Source of the DNA: Lycorma delicatula
Taxonomy: Eukaryota; Arthropoda; Insecta; Hemiptera; Fulgoridae
Assembly (NCBI RefSeq): GCF_047948215.1
Contig: NC_134456.1
Coordinates: 79,784,515 to 79,848,514 of the forward strand
Direction: 5' to 3'
DNA: 64,000 nt
Shown here piece by piece: positions 32,201 to 44,200 of this stretch. Within the stretch, counting starts at the first letter, position 1. Each line of letters opens with the position of its first letter. Under the pieces are notes generated by a model that was not told where the DNA came from, ran no database searches, and worked only from the letters and a program-made list of their open reading frames with translations. The position numbers were made by a program, and so were the translations under genes.

Positions 32201-35200
32201 AGTTTTTTTTAGACAACTTAGTATTGTATTCAAAAAATGTTTTACTAACAAAACAGCATATCATAATATATTTGTTCTGTTTTATACAATAGCTTTTTTT
32301 GTATCTATGTTTTCTTCAACACTCTTGTTATGGTTGAAGTTAATTATTATGCAAGCTGAATAAAATTTACATAAATTGTGATATATTATTATTAGAAACT
32401 TGTTTATTTATAATGGTTCAAATTTGTTAGATTGTATTAAGAATTATAATTTTGTGTGTTACAAAGTCAAATTATTGTTTGATTAATTATTATTATAAAA
32501 TAATTTTTTTTTTAGGCATTGTTCTGATATTCTAATTATTCTAATAGGTCAAATTGACTTAGAACCCTCTTGCCTTTACCATTCTTTACAGTTCACAATA
32601 TTTTCTTCTAAACTATAGTAAAGAAATACATAAACTATTCATCCAGTGGTATTATGATAACCCTCTGATGTGGCAGTATAAAAATCTGAGTCCAACATTT
32701 TTTAAGAGGCACTATTGAGATAAAATGAAGTAAAAACGTTTTTAAAAACTTAATTGAATGATAATCTCTTAAAGCAGAGATATTTCATACAAACATACAT
32801 ATTTATATACTCTTCAGGGAGAAATTGGGGATGGTCATAGTATCTATTCCCAATACTTCTATGCAATTAATCATAAGAATACATATTCAGTTTTAGTTTA
32901 CTTGATTTTATCCCCATAAAGCTTGAAACTTGTGAGTTGGATATGGAAGTGGAATTTTGTAGCATATGAAAAATGTCATGACTGACGGATTCGAACCTAG
33001 GACCTCTAGAAAGGCTGAGATGCTACCACTCCACTATTGAGATCATTGTTATGTATATGTATCCAATCATTAGATTAGAATATTCATTAATTTGGCATTT
33101 TTGGATTTGAAATGTTTTAATTATATATGATGGGTCCAACCTACTGATAAAAAAGATTTAATATAGGCATAATTTTAAAAAAAATTTCTTTCTACACTAA
33201 GAATTGATCTTAGGACCCAGCATTTTGGTTAGTAGAGCTAATGCTACCTGTGCATAGCTCTACATTTCTTTGCAGTCTTCATATAATGTTACTTATTAAT
33301 AAGTAAAGGTCGTATTCTGATCTCTTAAACATTCTTTCTACTTTTATGGTGTAAATGTGGCTGACTTAAGTTCTCTTTAGTTTATTAAATGTATGTATAA
33401 TTAATTCTGTCCCTAATTCTCTGTCTCACTTACTTTGTCCTTCTGGTTTCTCTATTGCCAAGATGATTGCTTTTAAAGAGTGTTACAATTTTAAAAACAA
33501 ACATCAATTGTTTTTAAATGTATGTTTGATATTAATAGATTTGTTTTATGTAGGAAAGCTCTCCAATTACCCTAATCCACTGCTGATGAGATTGTTTTGT
33601 CTCTTAACAATATTTTATTGCTAGGTAGCAAAACTCTTTAATATCTGATATTAAACAATTTCTTTGTGGTGCAACTCAGTATTTTTAGAATCAGACATTT
33701 TTTAAAAAAATTCTGTAGAAGTAAACAACATTTCTACATTTCCAGCATCATACTTTTTAGATATATAGTGATAATGTTTATTAATTGAAATCATTACAAT
33801 ATTTTTTAGCAAAAAATTAAGCTAAAATTCTGAAGTTTCATGAAATATGTACTACTTTTTTCTTTTTACAAATTAAATTTTTTTTTTATAAATTGTTATT
33901 GGGCGTACACCTGAAGTTATTAAAGAAGAGCAACTGAAAAAAAATTCTTATTGTTGTTAGATTGTACTTTTATTGATTAGCCTTAAATTTATGTATGATG
34001 CTTTCATTTTATCACCTGTTCATACGCATAATGTTGTTTTATACTTTTACTATTGTACATCAAATTAGTTGCAAGGTTATTAACCTTTTGTTGCCATGTA
34101 GTGCACTTTGTCACGGGAGTGTTTTATTTACATTCATGTTGTGGTATAGTTTTTACCAGGTCATTTATAATCCCCCCATCCTTATTATCATCATCTTTAT
34201 AGCAAAACTGTATATCATCTGCTTTAAATTTATTGTATTTATAGTTTTTTTCTTATATTATCATCATTTTCATTGATTTTCTTTTTTGTTTAATTTTGAT
34301 TACTTTAATTATATTTAATTTATTTACCTTAATATGGACTTTAAACATATGTTACTTTTAATTTATAATCTATTTTTATATTTATAATTTATCTTATATT
34401 AACATGATCTATGTAATGTATTTTTATGAACCAATCAGATTAAAGATTTAATTATTTTGTTTGTTTTTTTAATTTATTTTGGGTTTGCATTTTTTGTCAG
34501 AAGTTTCATGTAATTTAAGGAATTCATGAAGTTTTTAATTTTATTACATATAAATTAATGTAATTTCCTGTAGTTGTTATATGTATCCGAGTACTTTTTG
34601 ATCAATTTGATGGCTTAATTCACAAGTAATAAGCACTCCTCAGTCAATTAATATTGAAATAATTTATTTTACGAAGTTGATTTGCTTACTAAACAATTTT
34701 GATAATGTCTGTGCAATATAATACATTAGTAATGCCTTGCAGTGAAGGACAAACATTTTTTACATAAATATGTTTTACACATGATTAACACATTCCAGAG
34801 GAAACTGAAGTTATAAAACAAAAGATTTTCTCAGTTTATTATATCAGTAAATCACTTTATCTCTAGGAGAAATGTAAAATGTACGGCATCATTTATTTTT
34901 CTCTTGTTCAATTTATTTTGGAGTGGTATGTCTTCTACGTTTCTCTTTATTATTTTTTTTTCTGTTTTCACTTGATAAACTGTTTCACATTTATTACTTT
35001 TCTTTCCAAATTCTTACTTCAGTTATCAAAAACTTTCTCAAGCTCATATGGGTGTATTAACTAAATATTTTTCACTTAATTAATTTATTAAAGTAAGATT
35101 TTATTTTATAACCATGTCATATATCTTTCATCCTTTTTACTTTTACTTGTATTTGAATATTTAGCTAGCATTAGCTCAATTCTAAACAACAGATTGTAAT

Positions 35201-38200
35201 GCTCATCTATAGCTTACTTTACATCATGTCTGTTAACTATAATGTGTTTCTAAAGTTATCACTTCAGAACCTGGTAATAAATTAATAAATTCAGATTGAT
35301 AATAAAATTATTTTGATCATATTATCATATTTTGATAATTTATTACATTTAGAAAATCTATTGTACTGCTGTTTGTAAGTTATTTTTTTTGGAAAAATTT
35401 AAACTAAACAAATGATTTTTTTATTATTAATTATTTATAACTACCAAAGAAATAGATAAAACAAGGTAAGGTTTATTTTCCTTATTTGATTTCTAGAATA
35501 TTTTCATAGGATTCCTGATCTTTCAGTAACTTATTTTACACATGGTATACCACAGAGATATGATGGAGTTCTAGTTAACTATATCCCTTTAAACCTGATG
35601 TTTCCATAATATTAGGAACATCTCATCAAGGTGTAACATTTAAAAAATAGAAATTTGTAAACTAAGGATAGAAAGCCTTACCTAATAAATTGGTTTTCAT
35701 GTTTTATAAACTGATTCTAACTCATGTTTGTATTTTTGACTGATGTTACTACTGTTGATTACTTTAAAAAGAATTTGTAAAATGTATATGTGTATTATAT
35801 GGGTAATTATATACAATTAGGAACTCTCGCCTCTGATTTTGATGAAATTTGGAATATACCTTATTTAGGATCCAAGTTATTCATTACAATTGAAATTTTC
35901 CTTTGGAAACTCCTTTCACCCCTTCCACCAAAAATCCACCACCAAAATTTTTGGATACCATCACCAAACATTTTGCAATTCTGCACTGTACAAGTGTAAT
36001 ATACATTATTTTTTGATTAAATAATTTGTTATTGTATACAGTTATGGATTCAGCCTAACAATCGGCCTATTTATTATGTAAGATTAATTTGATGAGATTA
36101 GGGAGCGAAGCGAGCATTATGTTATGTAAACATATAAAGTTCAGTACACGAAATTGTTAGTTACCTAACTTAACCTTAACTTTTTTAATTTTTAATTAAT
36201 TAATTTTTTTTTAACCTCCAGGTCCATCATTAAGTATTGCTTCAGAGGATGAGATGAATGATTTGTAGCACATGTGAAAATACTATGCCTGACTGAGATT
36301 CGAACCTGAGACCTTCAGGTGAAAGGCCGAGATGGTACCACTCATGCCACAGAGGCCGGTTAACCGTAACCTTTACCTAAACCTATGTAAACTCAATTAA
36401 ATTTCACTTAAACCAACTTACTTATTCTGTAAGTAGTGCATATTTCATTTAACTTAATTAACAAACTTCACCAAATTATTTAGTCCAAAAATAAGTAATA
36501 TTATTATACTTATCCAATGTTGAATTATGAAATTTTTGGTGAGGGTTCTGTGTAACTTCTATTCTTTTGTAAGAGGTGTAACTTGGGTAAAAGGTATTTT
36601 CGCTGAATAATTTCAATTCTAACGAATAATTTAAATCCTAAATAAGGTATATTCCAAATTTCATCAAAATCGGAGATGAATTTCTATGCAAACAACAGTA
36701 GTAGTTTGAATTCACTGAATGTACAATGAATTTCACAGTACAATCAATAATGACTTTTTGGGATACTTTAAAAATTGAAGTAATCATAATAATAATATGA
36801 AGAGTTTATCTAAATAATAAATTTCTTTGTATCTTAGAGGATTTATCATATTTTTAGATGTATTTATGTTAGGTAACATAGATAGTTTTAGGCAACTGAA
36901 CATGAGACATTACATCACTCGTGAAAATAGCATTGTTCTTCATGAGAACAAGAAGCATATCATGTCAAAATTTTCTGGAAAATAACGAATAGTTTGGTTT
37001 AAGAACAAAATATGCTGTTGCAAATCATTTATGTCAAAATGTATCACCAAATTCTGATGATATTCAATCCTATAAGTGGCTATTTCATTCTGTTCGTTGT
37101 ATGGTCTGCCTGCTGTATAAAGAATATCATTATTCTCAGGGCAAACAACTCTCTCTAATTCTGCTTGTATCTCAGATGATTTATGTACATCACAATTATA
37201 AGAAAAACGGAGATAGATAGTATAATGAAAAGTTAATGTATAAGTCTTTCTGAAGGAAATTTAAAAGATTTTCACTTAGGTGAAGATTTTTTAAATATAA
37301 CAAATATAGTAATGTGTTCAACTAACTGTAAATTTTTGTTTTAGGTAAAAGTCGGTATGGAATTTGTGTTAATTTCTACCGACCTCTTGAACGGCCAGGA
37401 GCAGCCAGCACCACCTCAGCTAGTTCAAGGAGAGATAGACAGTTTAGGAGAGAATCCTGGCGAAAGAGTATGGAGAAGAGTTCAGATTCTGCATTCTCCA
37501 GGTGCGCGTTTCAGTCTTTATTCCTGTTTTTCAATCTTTCAATAGAAATCCATTGTTTTTTTGCTGCAGAGTTAAATGCTTTACTTACCTTATTTTTTAA
37601 AATTATTATTATCTTTTATGACCTCATAGGATCACTTGATAACAGACTGACCTCATAGGTCAGTCTGTTATCCAAGTCTCTTTGATGGGACTATTTGGGC
37701 CTTGCAGTCCTCCCAGTACTTTTTCATATGTTTTGATCTTTGTTTGTACCCTTTCTAATGTTGAAAATGTTTGTATTGTGAGTTATTTCTTGTGAGTGTT
37801 TTTGTTCTTTTAATTTTTTTTTTTTTAATTGTGTCTTATCTGTGGTGTCTACTGGTGTAAGACCAATTTCCTTCAGATTCTCTCTTATTTCTCTGCTCCA
37901 TCTGCATCCTTTCTTAGCATTTTTCTAGTTGAGATTGTACTGTACTAGCTGTTTCAGAAGTTGTGAATCTTGCATCCTCATATGTCCAAAGAATCATAGT
38001 CTTCTTACGCACGGTATAAGTGATGGGTTCTAACACTTTGTACACGACGTTGTTGGGCACAATCCACCACTGCCCATCTTTCTGGTACTTTTTATTGATG
38101 CAGGCTCTTTCGATTCTTCTTTTGATTTTCTGGAATTTGGCTTTGATTGTTCATTCAAGTGGAAGAATGTTTGTGCTACATAAGTGGCTTCTGGTTATTT

Positions 38201-41200
38201 TTTGTAATATTTATGTTAATTTTTTTTAATTATAAGAAATAAAAATAATTTTTCTGGGATGGCAAAATAATTTTGTAGACAGCTGATAACATATACTTAC
38301 TTACATTCAATTGATTTTCGACTGATTATTATTTAGTCTTACTTGTTCATAAAATTTGTAAATTAATGATTAGTCTGTTCGTCATACATTTTATATTAAT
38401 GTCAAATACATCTCAAATGCTAAATTATGCGAAGTTATAGAAAGTTAAGAATGTTTTATAAAAATTAACAAGAATAACCCTTAAGATTGCATTGATATAA
38501 TCATGTATATAAAATCTATTCAAAGATGTATAATATGTACGTAGTTGTATAATAAATACTGATGTGCCTTTATAAAGCTTAGGTAACAATATGAAGGGAC
38601 TAATATGAAACTATAAGTATTCCATGTCATAAAACAAATGTGTTAATTATTTCAATGAACAGCATTGTTAATCATGATAACATGTTAAAACAATTTTTTT
38701 TTTTAATTTCTGAATGGCTTTTTAATTGTGTTGATATTTTATTGCTTTATGAATGTATGTACATTATAAATAGTTTTAATTCAGTGAAATTTTTTTGGTT
38801 TCTACAGAATTTTTTTCTTCAATTTTTGCTGTTGTTTATCTGTATATTTGTTAACATTAAATTTATAGCATAAAGAAACTTAATTATAAGGTATATCTTT
38901 AATATAAAAATTATATTAGCTTTTAAAATTAGTTATGTATATTTAAAATACAATGATTTGCTGTGATTTTGCATATGTGAAAATTGACAGTCCGTCATTA
39001 ACATCTAACAGACAAACCGCTGCAGGACTTGAGTTTGAATGTGGCACTAAGTCCAAGATATTGTTTAATTTAATTGTTATTCTTTGGTTAATCATTGAAG
39101 TTCAATTAATGACAGTTACATTATATTTTGAAGTCTATAGTTAATATCAACTAAATAAAACGTTTTTATTCCTTGTTATGTATTAAATATGTTACTGCTG
39201 TAGACAGTTTTAAATGCCATACACTAATCTCAGTTTAATTATTTATTTAAACATTTCCCAAAATAGTTTCAGATTTAAAAAGAAAATGAGAAAAAATATG
39301 ACTAAAAATTTGCATTTACCTGGGAGAAAAATAGGATTCCATGAACGAAGTACAAAGTGTGTTTCTATGCAAGTTAAAGACAGAATTACTTATTTATTCA
39401 TCCGGTAACAGATGTTTGTCGATGTCTGAATACATTTCTCTTTTAATGTTTTAGAAATGATCCTAGGCATTTTTCTGCTTGTGAAAAACGCCAAATCTGA
39501 TTAGCATTTGAATTCAGAATGTTCCAGATTAAATACAAAGATAATAATAATATTCCACCATGTAGGTTGGAAGAGTGGTAGTTAGTGTATTCAGTTACTT
39601 GAACAAGCAATAACTCAGTCAGATACGTCCAACTATTGAGAACATTACCTGTTAAATAGGTATTGTATTGATGAGCATGATAGATTATAGTTATAAAGGA
39701 CAATAAAAAATTTATAGCAAATCACTTTCAAAATACTTACCTATATTGGAGTTATCACAGTAATTCAAAAAATTCAAAGTTAATAGTCAATTTTTTTGAG
39801 TCAAAACAGGTTAATTAAAATATCAGAATGAATGTATTTAGCATAAAATATTATTTACTTGCCATGTAACTTATACTACTAACATTTCCCTATGATTTAT
39901 TTTTGGTAAATTTTTATACAAGTATAAAGAGTATACAAGTTCACTAAATAATTTGATTATAATTCTCCTCAAAATTAGCCAATTATTAGGAATTAAATTT
40001 AATAAACATTAGTTGAATTTTTATGTGGTGGCTTATAAAAAATAAATAAAGGAATATAAAGAAATAAATCGTTATTGATTGCTAGTTTTCTGGATAAGAT
40101 CATGTAAAAAAAAAAAAAAAATATTTCATTATTTTTTTTAAATTTTGTCTAGGTTATTGTTAAATTATGATGAAAAACACTTATTGGTGACTATAGTGCC
40201 ATCATTTTAGTTTATGTAAGAAATAAATAATCAGATATGGCACAAATGAATTAAATATGTATAAAAAAACATCTTTTGGTCCTCCAGAAAAGTATTTAAA
40301 TTACTCTAAAGCATGTGTGAAGAAGGCAAGATTTTTAAAAAAGATGTTTCTAGAGACAATGCATGTTAGGTACACTCATTGTTCAGATTTCTTTTTCAAT
40401 TGTACATATACTCTGTTTGGAATACAGCCAAATGGAGCTGAATCAATATAGAACTTGTTTGAGAAGGGTAAAATGCTCTGATTTTCTAAAAAAGATTAAA
40501 TATTTGAAAATTTCCATATTTTTTTATTCTTAACCTTTTTTATACATTCAGATTCATGATTCTGCTAGCATTTCAGTGATCACTGTTTTAGTTTAGTTGA
40601 AAAACAGTGTATTGGGTGTGAATTTTAGAATGACAATTATTTTTATTATGCTGATAAATTGTTATTAATAATCTAGTTAACAATTTTTTTTCTTAGCTAT
40701 TATAGTGTATGGCTTGTATACTTACTGCAATATTTTTTTTTGTGGTAATGTTGGTTCTGTGTACTGAAGTTTACTTTCCTAAACAAAATTTATATAAAAT
40801 TGTCATAACTGGCTTTTGTTCAGAGATACAATCATTTGAAAACGCATTGTGTAAATTTTATGAAATATTTATTTTGATTTTTAGTGATTACAGAAGTACT
40901 GTGGCTCCTAGTGATTCTGACCGTGACTGTCCCAGTAGAAGAGATTCTGAAGGATCACATCCAACCAGTCAGAATTCTCGCCTTGCCCCCACATCTGGTC
41001 CTTGTAATGATTCAGAGAGTGGTGGGTCTCATTCTCCTTCGCCTCGTGCCAGTCGCAAAAGACAGGTATTTAATATTTGAGCTGTTATAAAAATTATTAC
41101 CTCATTTCTAATAGCAAGTCTGCTTGAATCCTATACGTTTTAATTTGCATGTCTTATATTATTGATAAAAATAAAATTTCTTAATTTTATTATATCAAAG

Positions 41201-44200
41201 CATTTGTTTATTATGTAAAAATTAAAAACTGGATTACAATGAAACAAGTTTACTTATTATACCTACTTAGAAAAAATCCAGAACTTACAGGTGCAAGTTA
41301 TACGTCTATTTAATTATTACTTATATAAGTCTTCTAAATTCTTATAATTATTTCATTTTTGTTTCAGAGAGTGCGGAATCACTCATTAACCTCATTGTGC
41401 CTATTATCTCACCATCCATTTTTCTCAATATTTCGAGAATGCCTGTTTATATTAAAACGGTTGATAGATGCCTGTAATGAAAACTCTTCACCAAGAAGGG
41501 TTGGTGCTTCCAGACAGATTAACAGGTCAATTCTTTTTTAATATTTTTGTTTTTTTTTGTTATTAATACTATCACAATTTTTATAGATTTGTATGTAGAG
41601 ATGTCAGCATAATTAACTAATTCAAAAAATTCATGTAAATAAAAACTGCTTATTTTACATCAAATATGCTTATATATAGAAACTTTTTTTCTGAAAAGAT
41701 TATTCTATTTTATGGACTAATTATAATTTTTTATCAAACTTATAAATTAGTTAATTTTATTTGTATCTATAGATTTATGGATAGGAGTTGCTGTGATATA
41801 TTATTTATTTAGTGTTATGGACTATTAAGTTTGACATTCATTGTTTAATTTATGGTACTGTGCGTTCTATTCCAGCTTCAACTTTAAGAGATTTTCTTTT
41901 TTTTTTTGAGGATATTGGTCAGGTATCCATAAGTTGAGAATTGTTATTGCATGGCAGTTAATACTTTACATCATGACCATTCAAACATAAAATTGATTGA
42001 TAAACTTGTAATATTTTTTCAATGTGTTGCATAATTTCTTCACAAACCATGCTCATCTATGAATTGTAAAATACAAAATTTAGTTTTTGTTTTTAAGTTT
42101 CTTTATTTACTCATAAAAAAAATAAACTGTCACAAAGTTAACAAATTCTCTAATCGGAATGATTTATTACAGTTGTACTTATCACACAACTTAGATTTAA
42201 GTTGTCCATAAAACTGTATTCTTAGTAAAAAAGATTTTCAGATTTTTATTCATACAAGCGATGAATTAATCAATGAACAATTGCTAATTGCTACCTCTTC
42301 TAAGTGTCTCTATTTATGGCTGTTAGAAAAAAACTACAAGCTTGTTTTTATTAACTTCAAATTTTATGTTTAATATAGAAAGTATGTTATGGTGTAACCT
42401 TTGTTGTGATAAGCACTGTTTCATGCCGAGTGGTAAAGTCAATACGTTCATTCTACAGCTTTGCTGTGAAAGACACTGAATCATAAATAGTAATAAAAAT
42501 GTATAGATACACATCAAACTCTGATATAATTGGCTAATAATCAATGTATAAAAATAAACATTTATACTAGCAGAGAAAATAAATTAAAACAGTTATCATA
42601 TTAAGTACCTGAAGTAAGTACTCATAAATATCTCAATACACGTATTATTGGGAATGTTGTCATAAAACTACGTAAAATGGTGGTATTCAAGTATTAATAT
42701 ACAGTAAACTCCACCTAATACGCCCACTGATAAAACAATTTTCTGCTTTAAACATGATTTTTACTAAGTCCCTAGACTAATAAGATAATAAGGCAAAACA
42801 CTATTTCTGCTTAATATGCAACCTGTCCTGCCTGATATGCCCTGTTTTGTATCTGATGAATTGAAATTTAACTGTTACATAAGGCTGTTTATTGAGTTAC
42901 GTAAAGCTGCAATTTATTGATGAAAATAAGAGTAAACGTGACTCACTGCAAGTTTGCCTTAAATTTCTCCCTAAACAAACAGTCAGATAAACATTCATCG
43001 TAACAGCAGATATGAATAATAGAATCCTGTTGTTGTTTTGTTGAGTAAGAACTGTTTGAATCATTTGTTTTTCTTTGATAAACATATTTTTTTAGCATCA
43101 TTCATGAAATTGGTATAGAGCAAGATGAGTGGCATTAAAAACTAGCGTTATCAGTCTATGATAAATTAAAAATTTTAAAAACGTATGATTAAAATTATAA
43201 AGTAAAAACTCAAACTCAAATTACTAAAGATCTTAACATTCCTGATTCAACATTAGGAACAATTTTATAAAAATGAAAAGATATTCAGGAAAGTGTTGTA
43301 CAAGGTAGAACAAAAAAAAGAAAATTAAAACTGATAAATATGAATAGTTAGCAGACTTATTATTGAAATGGTTTCAGCAAGGCCATACCTTACATCTGCC
43401 AATGAATGGCACACTGTTAAAGGAAAAAGCATTAGAAATAGCCAAGGAACTCCAAATTGCCAATGTCACTGCATCTAGTGGTTGGATTGACAGTTTCAAA
43501 TCATGAAACGGAATTGTATATCGTCAGATCTGTGATGAAACAGAGACTGTAAATGAAGAAGATCCTGCATCATGAAAAAATAATACTTTGCCTAATGCTT
43601 AAGGGGGTACAACCCATGAGATATTTTTAATGCAAATGAATTTAGATTTTTTAAAGGGATGCCAAGTAAGGTCTTGGTTTACAAAAAAGAATATAATGGT
43701 GGCAAAAAAAGTAAAGAAAGACATATGGTTTTAGTTTGTATTAACACAGAACAGTACTGAGAAAATTAAGCTTCTAGTCATAGGAAAGGCAAAATCACCG
43801 AAGTGCTTTAAAAATATTTGAACATTCTGGTATGGTTACGCTAACCAACGTTGAGCTTGGATGACTTATGAATGTTTTGCTATGTGTGCTACAGAACTGA
43901 ATGTGATGTTTAAAAGGCAAAACTGAAAATTTCTTTTTATCAATATCTGCTCAGTGCATCCTACAGATCTCCAATTATCAAACATAAAACTGAAAAATTC
44001 TTTTTATCAATATCTGCTCAGTGCATCCTACAGATCTCCAATTATCAAACATAAAACTGAAAAATTCTTTTTATCAATATCTGCTCAGTGCATCCAACAG
44101 ATCTCCAATTATCAAACATGAAAATTGTTTTTCTACCTGCCAGTGGGATGAGTCATCTATGGACCAGGGTGTAATTAAAGTAGTGAAAGAGCAGTATCAT

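Larger units (their letters stand above)
29071..37344 (+). other. MADD intron 2, repeat-rich
   Basis: 8274 bases, GT...AG, the longest intron here. It holds SINE B copies (29125-29260, 32955-33045), a LINE remnant (29580-30960), an alternating purine/pyrimidine stretch (31530-31550), a worn tRNA-like piece near 33195-33260, and the fold-back element (35820-36695). The small frames in it have no motif. Confidence 0.8.
37502..40884 (+). other. MADD intron 3
   Basis: 3383 bases, GT...AG. It holds a strong hairpin (37634-37676) and a LINE remnant (37680-38180). The remaining AT-rich sequence shows nothing; short frames at 38020, 38640, 39214 and 40257 have no motif. Confidence 0.8.

Noticed and set aside
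41881..42690. Extra MADD exon in intron 5
   Set aside because: The exon 5 to exon 6 join is already in phase and complete relative to the family; no conserved peptide is found here.
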